Assembly: GCF_021917145.1 (NCBI RefSeq)
Contig: NW_025813703.1
Coordinates: forward strand, 248,001 to 312,000
DNA length: 64,000 nucleotides
Origin: Hypomesus transpacificus
Lineage: Eukaryota > Chordata > Actinopteri > Osmeriformes > Osmeridae
Direction: 5' to 3'
Each line of letters begins with the position of its first letter. Position 1 is the first letter of the stretch. The position numbers and the translations under genes were made by a program. Shown here one piece after another: positions 50,901 to 63,934 of this stretch. Under the pieces are notes generated by a model. It was not told the DNA's origin and ran no database searches. It saw nothing but the letters and a program-made list of their open reading frames with translations.

Positions 50901-51326
50901 CCTCCACTTATTAAACAGCCATATATCAATACAAAGCAACATAGCCAAGACTACATGAGATCAGTTTTGTGTAGTTTCAAGGTACTGTTCCCCTCCAATG
51001 AATCGAAAGACAAAGAAACCAAATGATAGAAACCAGTGAATATCAATCTGTGACCACATTTCCCCAAGGTACAGTCTTATACTGTTCAGGCATGCAAGTA
51101 ATATATTGAACTGTATACACCAATATAGAGATGTGTGGGGCAAGATTTGGATATGGGAAGGGTGTCAATGATGCACTGTTCTGGTGTGAACTGCAAATGC
51201 CTCACCTCAACCCACCATTGACACCTCTTCCCAAGGAGGGGGAGAATGATTTGAGATTGACAGTGAACCGAAACCACTTGACTTTCAGCAACTGAGATAC
51301 GAAACATTGTTACATATTGAGCAGTT
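47980..51326 (-). other. syt11: Long syt11 3'UTR
   Basis: No other gene is supported over these 3.3 kb. A minus-strand AATAAA (TTTATT near 47985) is a good end signal. A 3-kb 3'UTR matches the long 3'UTR of mammalian SYT11. If correct, the syt11 transcript ends about 600 bp before the rit1 leader exon on the same strand. Confidence 0.5.
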
Positions 51327-51680
51327 CTAAAACTCGCCCAGGTTGTGCCACTTGGCGATCTGTCGCTGAGGATTGTCACAAACCTCCCTCCAGTGAATGA
51401 CACCCGGAGGCATGAGGCTCTGGCCGCCCAACACCAGGCAGCCCACCACTTCGTTCTTGGTGGTGCGGTCAAAGTCGACCACCAGGAACTCCACAGAGAC
51501 ATCGCCCAGTAGCTCAGCTGGCACGTCGTACATGAAGGACTCGTTGAAGACCGGATTGAGCGTGCACTTCTTTACCTGTGTCTTTTTCTTGGCAATGCGC
51601 TTGCGGCCATAATACACGTTCACCTTCACATAGGGATCTGAGGAGACGGAATGATATTATTATGACTTTGTATTACCTTA

Positions 51681-51731
<51 letters not shown>

Positions 51732-54700
51732 CAGTACCATTCAAAAGTGTGGACACATTTTCCAATTCAACTTTTGACTGGTACTGTATATATATTATAT
51801 AATTATCCATTGTTAATTGGATATTTTGCACAATATATCCATATTGTTATATTGTTGTCTTCATATTCCTATATTGACTCAGATCCCTGTTCTGCAGTAG
51901 TCATGTGACCTTGGTCTTCTTGTCCGACATGTCAGACGACTTCTTTCCATAATTACCAGCAGAAGTTGGAGATTCCAATTTGATTTGCAGGAGGATCGGG
52001 GAACAACTCTGTGTATATGTCTGCAAACGTGTGTGTGTATTTCATACTCACTGCCTGACAGGCCTGAGACGTCCATCTTGGGCAAGTGTTTGGCCTTGAG
52101 AACGACCACATTCAGCCTGTGAGTAGCAGGCTGGTAGGACAATGACACCAACAGCTCGCCACGGCTCAGGCACTGCGGGAATCAAAATACAAAATAAATA
52201 TTTGGGGGCCGATAATCGATCAAATACATAAAACAGTCCTTGAATAATAGATTTTTTAATTTCTTCTTCCGTATTGCACTTCTCTCTCTCTTGCACCATA
52301 ATATAATACATATATGATCATAAATCTCAATAATATGCCTTCACACTCTACCCTATATCTTATACAGGATACAGGATAATAAAGAATTTTGCCCCTAATT
52401 CTGTCATTACTGCTGATTTAGGTGAATCCACCTTCTATGTTGTGTAACGTATGGTAAAACAATGAAGATATACAGTATATGGAACTACAAAGCTATACAA
52501 AAAGACTCTCTCTCTCTCTCTCTCTCTCTCTCACCTGGACATTCCGCTTCCTGATGGGCTGGGTGATGTGGACGCGTCCTGTACTGGGGTCCAGCCCAGC
52601 GAGGGACACGGCTGTCTCCCCAATGACGTCATCGCGGGCAAACCGGTCAAAGCTGAGCACCAAGAAATGGAGCGTGAGCTCGGGCAGGGAGCTGTAGGAT
52701 ATTCCATAGAAGGTAAACGTCTCATCAAACACCGGATCCAGGGTCCTCCTCAACACACGTGTCTGTGAGGGAGGATTTAGCACGTCAATGAGATGTTTAG
52801 ATGATGGTCTTCCTCGATTACTGTTTGAAATATGCAAGGCAGATTTTCTGTGTACATGTACAGCCTGAGTATCTGTAAGGTCAAGAGGTCCTGCAGCGAG
52901 GCCTCCACTGGGCAGAATATAGCACACAGCCCAGACAGTTAGAAGACTGTGAGGCAAATCATGTACAAAATAGGGCTTATGTGATTAACGACCACTTCAC
53001 CTGTTGGTGTATGCTCTAGTGTATCAGTGAACTGACCACTGAAGACCCGTTAAGGAAGAAATTCTGTGTATTTTATATCTGTACTGTCCAACTCATGTAT
53101 TTAAGCATGGCTGAGAGACAGAGTTTTCACTCATGCCATCAGTTTGTCTTGAACTGATTGTTTGATCCGGGCGCTCGATGAATAAAACCAAAGTCAAAAT
53201 CCTTTCCTTTGTCGTGACTGCCTTATCCAGAAAATCCATCTAATCAAAATATAACTATGTGTCATAAAACCATGTCATAATCAGAAAGATTGTTCCTCTC
53301 TCTGGGACAGATATTTCCTTATGAACTTCAAAAGGAAAGTTGACGTTTGTCTGTAATGTTTGGATGGACAACATTTTCTAAAAAGTTAGGTGTAAACTTT
53401 ATTGTGAAGTATGCTCGGGAGGACTCTTACTTTGACTCTGTTCTTCTTCTCTGGCAGGATTGTCATCTTCACATAAGGATCGGAGCTGCCTGCCTGCTCA
53501 CCTACTGCAGGTAGCCCCTTGGCACCCACGATAGTCACCACCAGAGCTTTTTTAGGGAAGTTATAATCTACTGCTAGGCACAGTGTGCCCAGAAAGGCAG
53601 GTGGCGATATCTCACCCAGGTATGGTGTGTAGGGCGAGACGGTTTTACTGGCATCACAGCTACTGCTGCTGCTGTTCCCCCCAGAGTTGCTCTCCAGGCA
53701 GCAGTAATCAGCACGGATGGGCAGAGCCCGCTCTAACCTGGGCTGACCAGCCCTCTTCGTCAGGTCGCTCATCTGCAGGTGGGAGGAACCTCTGAGCAGC
53801 CCTGTCTTGGGGTCGGCATCTACCAGCAAAACCCTCCCTCCTCTCCCTTTCCCTCGCTCCCTGCCGTGACTCAACTCTCCCCTGGACACCTCGCTCAGCG
53901 AGGTTCCGGCACGCCGACCCACGCGGACGATCTTCTTGTTGTTTAGCGTCTCAGGGTAGATGCTAATGCCTTTAAGCATGTGGATGAATTTGTAGGGTTG
54001 ATCGAGGAGTGGGTCGCAGTGTCCTGACTTGTGGGCTCCCGTCACCCGGCGGTAGCGCCGCTGGCAGCAGGTCCAGAGGAACACAGCCACGGTGACGGAG
54101 ACCACCAGCACCCCTGCACCAAGGAAGCCTGCCAGCACTGGGGACACCTCTGGGAAGAGGGAGAGGTATGGTTAGGCATTGTCAATAAGGCGGTTGATGC
54201 ATTTGTCATGTCAAATCCTCTTACAATGAGTAAAAGAACATGGCCGTCCACTTTGGCGCATTTGAAGCCTTTTATAGCAGTAGCCTTTCAGCCTCTGAAT
54301 GCCAACTCAATTTCATCTAAAACTGTAACAGCAAGGAAAGATATTTCACAGCCCACAGCTATTCACCTCGTGAAACTGTCTTTTTCTGCCTAATAACTAA
54401 CAATGGGTTTTGGGATTGTTCCTCCAGTATCTAGTCAAGAAAAACCTATTCACTCCAGATCTGCTGTAGACAATATCTTCACAGCTTAATGTAATTAGAT
54501 TTTGTCTCAATTTTCAAGTAATATATCCTTAATGACACAGGGATCCATCATAACCCAACTAGTAGAACAGTGCTCTCGTGGTCACAAGTCATTTTAAACT
54601 AGAATTCAGTTTGATTCAGTCACTTCCTTATTTAAGGAACAGTTGATGTGATGCCTTCCAGTTGGTTATTTACAGTGCCATCACAAAATCTTTCTCCAAG

Positions 54701-55953
54701 GCAGCACTGCTACCCACGCCATGGTTTTGCATCCAAAATGGTCAATGGTGGATCGAAATACTACAAGAATTTAACGTCACAGACCGTCAGCCTACATCTC
54801 GTAGATATGGCTTCAGCTGCTCTGACATGGATCTAAGATCAGTCAAACATGATCTACTTCAAATGTTAAGCAACTAGAAGAAGTAAGCTGATACTATCCT
54901 TGGTTAGGGGAGAGCGTCACTCAATTACAGTAGCCTATGTCACTGCATGTCCACCTATAAGGATCTGATTCTGACATCTGACTGGATGATACATGAGTAC
55001 AGTATACAGTAAAAGTACTTTATATGGCGTGGAAGGAAGAACCTGTACGACCTGGTTGTTAAACAATGCGACAAACTGCATCTGTACACATCCATATGGG
55101 TATCAATTCAATTGTAAGGTCATAACAGTAAAGCAGTTTATTTTTCTTTCCCACTGTTACTTTTCTGTTATTCACTTTGGTACAACAAAACCACATCTCC
55201 GTATTGGGCTACTGCATTTCAAGCATCACTCCCTTTAACTTGCATGCACTCAGTGCCTTAATTTCTGCCATAACTATGCGTGTGCGGCTGTGCGTGACCA
55301 ACAACTCGAGTGATTTTTTTAAGGCATGTCGATTACACAGAAACGTCCCCACCCAAATGTGCTTATAAACCATTCACGTTCTTAAAAAAATAGAGGGCAG
55401 TTTATGCCAAGCCCTCGGAAAAGACATAACGTCATCCACTCCTAACCCACACGCGCAGCGTTTATTGAAGGGATGGGACTTGGTCTAACAAATTGTCTTT
55501 GGATATTGTTAAAAATCTAACTTAAACATTTTGGTCCAAATATAGCTTTTAGACATCACGACAATGTTCGTTCAAAGCTGTCGGAGTAAAATATCCCATA
55601 ATGAAACAACTATTTTGGGGAAAAGGCTAAAGCGTCACAGTAGAGATGCAAAATCGCAGCTACACTTTACTCTCGCCTGGCAATACTTTATAGACCTACC
55701 AATAATTAGGCCTATGGCATGTTCATTATATGTAGAATATGATATAATAAATTAAATATATGGCGAAGGCTGTCGCCGATAAACATTTTCCAGAGTCCGG
55801 AACCATACCTATTGTAGGCCAATAGGAGGAATAGCCAACCTGGTAGACTTTAAGCTATATTTATTCGAGACGTGTATTTCTAAATCCATATTGTAAGATG
55901 TTACTATATTAGCACTTACCATATGTTGGTTTCAAATTGGTTACCTCAGCCAT
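51327..55953 (-). CDS. syt11: Synaptotagmin-11
   Basis: Five exons: 55953-55920, 54149-53431, 52762-52535, 52172-52052 and 51637-51327, giving 470 residues (human 431). SYT11 regulates vesicle and membrane traffic in neurons without sensing Ca2+. After MAEVTNLKPTY comes a membrane segment at about residues 16-40 (VLAGFLGAGVLVVSVTVAVF), a Cys pair, and PYKFIHMLKGISIYPETL, shared with SYT4/SYT11. C2A starts near residue 200 and C2B near 333. In C2A loop 3 the family DFD is SFD (LSFDRFARDD) and loop 1 lacks its first Asp (VGEQAGSSDPY), so Ca2+ binding by C2A is unlikely, as in mammals. C2B has GNPYVKVNVYYG and VVDFDRTTKNEVVG. The extra length is in the linker. Position beside rit1 favours SYT11 over SYT4. 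Confidence 0.96.
51680..51730 (+). repeat. (AT)n microsatellite in syt11 last intron
   Basis: About 20 AT dinucleotides lie some 45 bp upstream (gene sense) of the acceptor of the last syt11 exon. Confidence 0.85.
52504..52534 (-). repeat. (GA)n tract forming the 5' splice site region of syt11 exon 3
   Basis: On the minus strand the exon ends CAG|GTGAGAGAGAGAGAGA and the dinucleotide run continues for about 30 bp. The donor beyond +4 is therefore made of repeat. Confidence 0.85.
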
Positions 55954-55959
55954 GTTGAG

Positions 55960-56647
55960 GTTTCAATAATCTCGTAGACGTCTGTCAACTGAAAAAAGGG
56001 TGCCAAACAGGGTTCTATTTTATTTCCATGAATGATATTCGTCTCTCCACTTCGACTGGTCACAAGTCAACTGGGCGATAACCTCCGTTTTCCAGTCCAA
56101 AATGATGCTGGGCCTAATGATTATGCAGTTTCTGAAGGGTGCGTTTTCCTCACCTCCGACTGCTGTCTGTAGCCCAAGTGAATGATTCTGTAGCCTGTTC
56201 ACTTCTGTAGCGTTAGACACAGAATGCGGCTGATGCTGACTACTATTGGCCTTGGAGACCGCTTTAGGCGCATAGCGCCACCATGTTTGACAAATTTGGT
56301 AGCACTGGTACAATGCCCCTCGCAGCTGTCTCTAGTGCTGTCATATGTCCACAAAACACCCCAGTTTGTAAATTCACGATACGGTGCTTTGTAGCTTTAT
56401 TTTGTACCGGTTATTATGCAACGGCAACGCATCGTTGACATAGTGCTTACGCTGTTTGTTTGTTTTTCTCAATCGCAGACACACATACCTTATACTCTAA
56501 ACAGTAGCAAAACCCTACACAAATTAGCCATTAGGCCTACACTATGACTGTTTTGGCTGCTAGTTATAGATGGACAGGATGTGCGTCCTCTTATAGCCCA
56601 CATTTCCCAATTTCTAATGGAAATTAGATTTATTTTTTACTCAACCT
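55960..56647. other. syt11 upstream region
   Basis: Contains the syt11 leader and promoter area with several CG dinucleotides around 56.1-56.45 kb. No TATA box or other gene is evident. Confidence 0.4.
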
Positions 56648-58809
56648 GGGGTGCGTTTCCCGATAACGATGGATCGTAGCTGTTACGAGGGTTCTCTACG
56701 ATGAAAATAACGATCCATCGTTATTTCTTACGTGCGTTTCCCGAACATGCTCGTAAGGAGAACCATCGTACGTATCTCTTAAGTTGCACTTAACAAGACG
56801 CTGTCCATTGTACTGAAATGTGATTCTTCTGACGCAACTTGAAGACTTTAAAATTAAAACGTTAACCAAAATATTTGACGAATTACGGTTAACAAAAAAA
56901 TATTTTCTGTAGCTACAGAAAACTTTACATTTATTATAGGCTACTTATTTGAGTACTTTTCAATGTGATGCTACATGAAGGTAAAGACAATAAGGTGAAC
57001 GTGCAAACTATGCTGCATCTGAGTTTTACACCGGTGTTAGGACCTTGCAATCAGCGACACAGGATGCTAAATACCAATAGGAGGTCTTGGAAATTAAGTG
57101 GGCTCGTCTCCAAATTGAGGTGAGGAAGCTTTTGTTTGAAGAGATGAAGTTCACAAGGCCCTCCATTTCTGTGCCTATTCTTCAGCCCAATCAACAAGGT
57201 AGTGTCACATTCAGGTTACCTTATATCCTAAAGCATACCATGTTTATTTAAATTAAGTAAAGGCTGAATTGTGTATTGTATCATATATTCAGTGTTGCCT
57301 GTCCAATCCTTACATGTTTACCTTATAGATCCATGTGAGGAGCAGGAGCAGGGAGAACATACTCCCATAAAACAACTATTTCTCAAACTACTTGTGCCTT
57401 GGTTTTTAACTCTTCTTGGTACTCCACTTTCCATAGGCATATATATATATATATGAGTCCTATATTTACTACTTGATTGAACTACAAGGTTAAAAACCAT
57501 GCATATGAATGGTATCACACATGGCATGTCCCAGCTAGCATCCTAAACAATTCAATGTACAAATACAAGCATCTCAATCCAACATATTTACTGTCTTATT
57601 TTCTAGTGCTGACTATATCTACAATCTTGCATAGGCCAACAGCTTCCCAAGACCATGTTTGCAATCTCATAATTATCACATATTGGCCACAAATGACATT
57701 GTGACAAATGACAAACACATAAGTAATGAATACCCCATATCTTCAACATGGAATCATTGTTTCTGACATGAATAATCAACTCTACTTTAATTGATGGTTG
57801 ATCAATTATACTCATTATGAGTGTAAGATATGTCAGATGACATCATGATATCATGATGCTCCTGAACCACATAGAAGCAGACCTGCAGAGGCTAACAAGG
57901 AGGTCCTTTGCACTGACCCCTGTAACCCAACTACTGGCAGTGTTAAGGTTCTATGCCATTGGCAGTTTTCTGGAGGTTATTGGAGATGGACATGGGCTCG
58001 CCAAGGCCTCAGTGTCAAGATCTGTGCAGGCTGTCACAACTGCATTACTTTGCCACATCCCAGACCACATCCAATTCCCCATATCAGAGGGGACAAGTCT
58101 GCAGTGCAGGACTTAGGCTATCTTCAATGGCTTTTATGATTTTCGTACGAGTTTTCACTCCCTCCCAGCCCCTTCACCCTGTGTGACTTCCTAGTCAACC
58201 CTGTGGAGTCTTTCCATTTCCTGGGCGCCACCATCTCCTAACATCAGGCTCGGCTCTGCCACCAGCCTCTTCATCCACCGGGCTTGGCGTGCTACCAGCC
58301 CTATAATTCTAATAAACATCTTCAATGTTCAATTGTTGTTGTGTTATTGTACTCGTAAAAGCGTTACGTTAATGCATTTCTAGTTTCTATTGCACATTAC
58401 AACAGCCATATTTCAATGTTATAGTATTTTGAAGACTGACATTTTTTTTTTTAAATACCTTCATTGCATGCGCCAAACCCACTAGATCAAATTATTTTGT
58501 GTAACCTAAATTTACTTGAGGATAAACCGGATTCTGATATTTTTTCGGTAGTTAAACTTGTATGGTTCACTAAGAAATATCCCAGTTCCAGCGTAACTGG
58601 TGTAAAAAGAGGCGTGTCTCCACTGAGTCTCTGTGCTACGATGCACTTAGCGATCTACGACTGGTCTGGAGCTCTCGTTGATCTACGACGATTTTCAAGT
58701 GCCTCTTTAGCTACGATGGTTTCGGGAAACGGCCCGTACAACTAAGATCCATCGTACGATGGACTCTACGATCAACTTAGGCTTACGATGCTTTCGGGAA
58801 ACGCACCCC
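56648..58809 (+). mobile_element. Harbinger/PIF-type DNA transposon remnant
   Basis: Terminal inverted repeats GGGGTGCGTTTCCCGA (left) and TTTCGGGAAACGCACCCC (right) bound 2.16 kb. A second copy of the same motif lies inside each end (GTGCGTTTCCCGAACATGC near 56733; GATGGTTTCGGGAAACGG near 58715). Coding remains are a transposase start at 57853-58116 (LTPVTQLLAVLRFYAIGSFL, GLAKASVSRSVQAVTTAL: the HARBI1-like HTH region) and a trace of the accessory protein near 57085-57170 (EIKWARLQIEVRKLLFEEMK). The catalytic DDE part is missing. Flanks CTG and CAG resemble the CWG target site but are not an exact duplication. A LINE fragment lies inside at 58148-58245. Confidence 0.8.
58148..58245 (+). mobile_element. 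LINE fragment inside the Harbinger remnant
   Basis: CACCCTGTGTGACTTCC ... CCTGTGGAGTCTTTCCATTTC ... GGGCGCCACCATCTC aligns with 32905-32985 of the larger LINE (TLCDSPVNTVESFRFLGTILS). It interrupts the Harbinger transposase region and is too short to show insertion hallmarks. Confidence 0.65.
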
Positions 58810-58823
58810 AGGTCAGTTATAGA

Positions 58824-60170
58824 GGAAAGGCCAGTGGCGTAACTATAGGGAGTGCAAGGAGTGCAGCTGCACTAGGGCCCGTGGCGAAAGGGGGCCCGTC
58901 CTCGATCTCATCGTAAAAGTGAGACAACCTGACCGGGCCCCTTAAGGCAATCTGACCGGGCCCCTTGCACCGCTGTAATACCGCAAGTTGAGGATCACAT
59001 ATGATCCAGTGTTATCAATTCGCAAACATTTCTCAATTATGGTGTCAGTTATTCAGAATTATGAGCTATCACCTGCCCAATAAACATTTTAAAAACAGTC
59101 AGTGTTAACAACAGCAAATAATTAATTTTTCCTAATTTGCCTTTTGCTGAATGAAACAAATGTCGTTTTTATTAAGTAATATTGCCCTCGAAAAATAGCA
59201 AGGATGTCTGGGTAATATTGTTGTCAAAGATTCCCGCCCACCCACACACGATTGTTCCCATCCAGTTGTTGGAATACCACAGACAGTTGTTGTTGGGATA
59301 CTACAGTTGTGTTGCATTAGTGTTTTGAAGCGAATTAGGCTACCCCATGCCATGCCCTTTAACATAATAGTGGCTCCAGAAAGCGGCAGGAACGAAAAGA
59401 GCAAGATGTAAGGGTGGCAAAGCTGTCAAAACTATGCTCATTTGGATTGTGGCGAAGCGTGTTGAAGAGGACGCTACGTCTGACCCCCAGCCCGGCAACA
59501 GCAATGAGTGTGAAACTCAGCCACCAGGGTAGGCTAATAATTATATAACGTTTACGGTCTGGTGTATGCAGTTGACATGGCTATTAAACGTCATAAAAAT
59601 GCACATATAGGCCTAGGCTACCAGGCAGCGGCCAGGTTAGATATAGTAAACTATGTGCAGGATGTAGTCGGAAAATAGCTAAAGCTAGATAGACTAAATG
59701 TAAACTAGCATATCTAACGAACATAAAATCAAATATTCACCATCGAAGTGACTGTTTTTTTTTACTAGTACCCAGATAGCACACATGACAGATCGAAACG
59801 TCATTCATAACGTCGGATAAGCCTCGGTAAATGATCAGATTTTCTTCTCATCTCCGTGCTCTATTTCAAACGTCGCAGATACGTCGGCTCATGACTGACT
59901 GTTCCATTATGCTCATTCCGTGTTGTAGCAAGCATAATCTAGAGCCAGAGACTCGCGAGTCAGAGCCGTTCACTTTTGAAAACCGTAATCTATCTTCACA
60001 TAGAAGGAGCAGTCGTTACCCTTAATTGTACATCATGAGTAGCCTAAATTTCCTTGCGCATTGCTAAACTGAAAACTCAATAATTTCGCCTGACGATAGG
60101 TCGGTAAGGGGCCCGTTGGTGAGATCTGCACTCGGGCCTGCCAAGTCCTTGTTACGCCGCTGGGAAAGGC
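58824..60170 (+). mobile_element. hAT-family DNA transposon with perfect 8-bp target duplication
   Basis: The element 58832-60162 (1331 bp) starts CAGTGGCGTAACTA and ends TTGTTACGCCGCTG, imperfect inverted repeats of the common hAT type. It is flanked on both sides by GGAAAGGC (58824-58831 and 60163-60170), an exact 8-bp duplication, the hAT signature. Inside, near 59350-59530, a basic stretch (SGSRKRQERKEQDVR-like, then VAKLSKL) recalls the N-terminus of ZMYM-like hAT proteins, but no transposase core is present. It is thus an internally deleted, non-autonomous copy. Confidence 0.88.
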
Positions 60171-60384
60171 TCCCCCCAGAAATGTTGGGGGTGGCAAACC
60201 AAAAGGAAAAACCATACCTGGATTTCAGGAATTCATGCTGTTGTAGGATAAGCTAGTTATGTCAGTATGAAAGGTAAGGAATCGCATAGGCCTAACTGAT
60301 ATACATTGGTTTCTTTCTTCTTTAATTTATTTTATACATTAAAGAAGTAAAAAAATATATATATATTTTATGTATACATCATAT

Positions 60385-60440
<56 letters not shown>

Positions 60441-60920
60441 GAGTTAAAATGTTGGGTAAAAAATTACTGTCTTACAACGTTTATATCTCAAAGCTACAGT
60501 GAATTTGGCTGAGGGACTTCTTTGTTTCAGTTCTTTAAGAAAACACATTAATTCACAACTTAACAATTTTAAATGTCACTCATATGATTTTCATTAGTTT
60601 TTTTTTATTTGTTTTTCTCTAGAATGCAGATGGATCCCTGCATATATAACTCACTCTGCTTTATTTACCTCAGAAGTACATTTATTTCTCAATTAACGTA
60701 AACATTGATTTGATTTCAATCTGATTCCAGGTTTGCCCATGTTACAATTCAGTCGCTGCCTAAGGAGTTCTAATACATCAAATTACTAGTTTAAATTATG
60801 CACCCTATAGCATTTAAAAATAGGTAAAAATATATCTGCTTTGAGAATCTGTATTTAGTGGACAGTCATCCAAACATGCTACTACTGTAGCCTACCCAGG
60901 CAACCTCAATCAAAACTAAT
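60171..60920. other. AT-rich spacer with (AT)n microsatellite
   Basis: An (AT)n tract covers about 60380-60437. No gene is supported; sequence on both sides is AT-rich. Confidence 0.5.
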
Positions 60921-63900
60921 ATGTTTCAAATACAAAGATAGCACACATGTGGACAAGATTTTATAAAAATGACAATGCTGTATTTTTTATTCCACTTTGG
61001 TGTACAGTCAACGTTACAAGAGCAGCACGTCGATTTTACAATAAAATAACCATAATTACAACAATAATAGAAATAACTATAGCCATAAAATAGCCAAATT
61101 GATTCACACTTAATAACATATTTTGTATATAGTTTCTGCCAAAAATTCAATGCTGAAAGTCCAATTCCTTTTGAGACAGAACTCATTTGATGACATAAAA
61201 ACATAGAAAATAACTGAAACATGGGAACAATATTTTGAAAATGTAGGTGGGCATAGTGGGATCACCATGCATACTGATGTTTTTTCAAATCCCCAGAAGA
61301 CATAATTCCATGTTTCATCCCTGAATAAAGCTCACAAGAAATGAGGTAAATCTAATATTTGTGTAGTGCATGCACAGATTAAGTTTAAGACTAAGGGCAT
61401 TACGTTTTTAAATTCATATTTGACACCATCGCAACATCTTAGTATGGCCAATAAGACCACACAGGTATTAATAGCATACATTTTTGGGATGTGGTCATTA
61501 CTGTCGAGTATTAAATAGGACCATAAGCAGTACCCAAGAGCACCACTAGGTGTCAGTCTTCAAAAATAAATCTGGGGAAAGACTAAACATGAACAGCATG
61601 TGTATACTTAGTGCTCTGTGACAACTTCCAGTTTTCTTTAAGCAAACACACTCTCATTCACAACTGAACAACAAATGTAAATGTCACCCGTATGATCAAC
61701 CAAGAAGTTACTGTATATCTATAGACAAAGGAAGACAAAGTGTAGTTAGCTTTACAGTCCATTGTGAGGTGTATCGTCTAGTTCAGTGGTCTCCATCCCT
61801 GTTCCTGTAGAGCTTCATGCTTGTAGGTTTTTGCACAAACCACATTTATAGCTAACCAGATTCTACACATCAACCAGCTAATTGTTAGAATCAGGTGTGC
61901 TAGATTTTTGATGTAGTGAAAACATACAGGAAGATAGCTTTCAGGAATAGGGTTGGAGACCCCTGACCTAGTTTGATGTTTACTAAAACTAAAGGCACAA
62001 ATTCCTGATAGTCTAAGTATGGTGTGGGTTTGATCACTAAAGCTGTTGAATTAAATGCCAACAATTACTATGAAGGCTTACTTCATTTACATTTACTACT
62101 TCTCTACTTCTCTTTCTCAAACCTAAGCCAACTTTGTAAACCTTGCAACTCTGCCTCTCTTCTGTCAACAACCTTTAATACTAAATATACAATAACATTG
62201 TCCAAAAAATGACATATTGGGACCCACAAAAATGGTAACACAGCTAAGATTTCTAAACATGAGGAGAGATGACCTTTTGATCTTCAGGGAAGAGTCATTC
62301 AATGTAGCTTGGAATAGCAATCAAGGAATAATTGTAATCATAACTTTAGAATTACCATGCACAAGGACAGAATCCACCTAGTCTGCGAGAGGAGCTATGC
62401 TAACAAGCCGGATTTGAAGAACAGAAAGGCACAAGTAGAAAAAGAGTACCAGATGGAATGCTTCACCTGTCAATATAAGCAAGCACTCATGTTTCAGTCT
62501 GTGGAGTCGGCTTTGTTCAAAAGTATTTCTGGCTTACCACCAGTTGACTATGTTAAAAACCTTCCTATGGGGCAAAGTCAAAACAGTCAAAACTGCCAAA
62601 CAACAGATGTCATTTGAGCCATCTAACTTTTTCCTTGTGATAAAAACGATTGGAGATGCAAGTTGCTTTAATCAAACACCAAAAATCAAATGCTGCTTCA
62701 TTTCAAATTTTTCAACTGATAAAGCTGAATAACCACAGTATTGCAGTTTGGATCCAGACTTGGAGTTCTTCAAGTGAATCCATTTCCAGACTCATATCTT
62801 TTTTGGTGGCGTAACAAAAGCTTGATGTGAGGCTGTGTGGGGTACGTTGCCAGGGGAGAGAGTGCTAAGGATCTGAGGTTTTGGCTGAAATACATTAAAC
62901 TGAGGGTTTGCACTGTCATCATGAGGTAATCTGGCTTTGGTGAGTTTCACCATATGGCAAACTGTTCAGTTACATACAATTACTGCTTCATCACAAACAC
63001 AGACATCACTATTTTAAAGCTTAGATTATTTGGACTTTTGGTAAGAAAATAAATGAACTTGAGAATAGTGCCTGGTGTTATTAGGGCGCTCTGATTAACA
63101 ATGCTAACAATGACTGACTAGTTGCGTTTACATCCACACACAGCAAAACAACAATACAAACACAGAAATGCCAAAACATTGGCTGTCAAGGTCCATTTCA
63201 GGTGCTGCTTCCACCAGAATTGTGTATTCAGACATTCTGAATCATGATGGTTCTGTACCCTTTGTTGCCATGTCTTTTTCGTTGGTCTAGATAGCCAGCA
63301 ATACATTGAATCTACCTTGACATACTGACTTAGAATTTTGTATGTGTGTGAGTCTTTGTGTTTGGGTGTGACCGGGTCATTGTGTTCTTGAGATGCTAGG
63401 GTGCAAGTGTGAGTGAGCAGTGGATATCTAAAGGCTCCAGAGGGTCCCTGGGATGACATTTGGACAGTACCTCAGTGTTAACAGGGTACACTTGGTTTCT
63501 GAAACACATCCCTGGATGTCTACAGTGCATTCAAATATTTGAAAGACAAACTGACATTTACTCATTACATATATTATAAGTTATGGTAATATATAAATTC
63601 AGATTTTCCGTGGGTAGAACTCACTGATCCAGTTCTCGTTGTAGTGTTTTGTGTATGAGTGAAACAATTCCAAGTCATAGAAATTATGCAGATAATAGAA
63701 CCTTTTTATGTGCATGCCAACAGGCATATTTTGTGTGTTAGTGGTTTCACAGACATGTCAGAGAGTTTGTGAGTAGTCAGTAGCATCTATTTGATTGTAA
63801 AAGCAATAGTGTAATCGGTCTAGTTCACTGCCTACAGGTCTCAGTGATACGGGGAGAGTGTATGCGTATATTTGTGTGTTTATCATGTAATATAACCAAC

Positions 63901-63934
63901 CCATTAAGGACTAGTCCTCATCTTTCTTTTGCAG
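60921..63934 (-). other. Probable long 3'UTR of the right-edge gene
   Basis: No coding exon is seen between the minus-strand stop at 63937-63935 and a minus-strand AATAAA near 60985 (TTTTTTATTCC on plus). The stretch could be a 3-kb 3'UTR. Open frames within it (60926-61222, 62357-62617, 63118-63459) have no recognisable features. Confidence 0.35.
61776..61973. mobile_element. Short hAT-type MITE
   Basis: The element 61784-61965 starts CAGTGGTCTCCATCCCTG and ends AGGGTTGGAGACCCCTG, inverted repeats of about 17 bp. The flanking 8-mers GTCTAGTT and ACCTAGTT match at six of eight positions, as expected of an aged hAT target duplication. Confidence 0.75.

Noticed and set aside
62357-62617. 86-codon plus-strand frame
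   Set aside because: No motif, no exon signals, and lies in a probable 3'UTR of the opposite strand.
63118-63459. 113-codon minus-strand frame
   Set aside because: Downstream of the stop at 63935 on the same strand, with no acceptor or family match; treated as 3'UTR.
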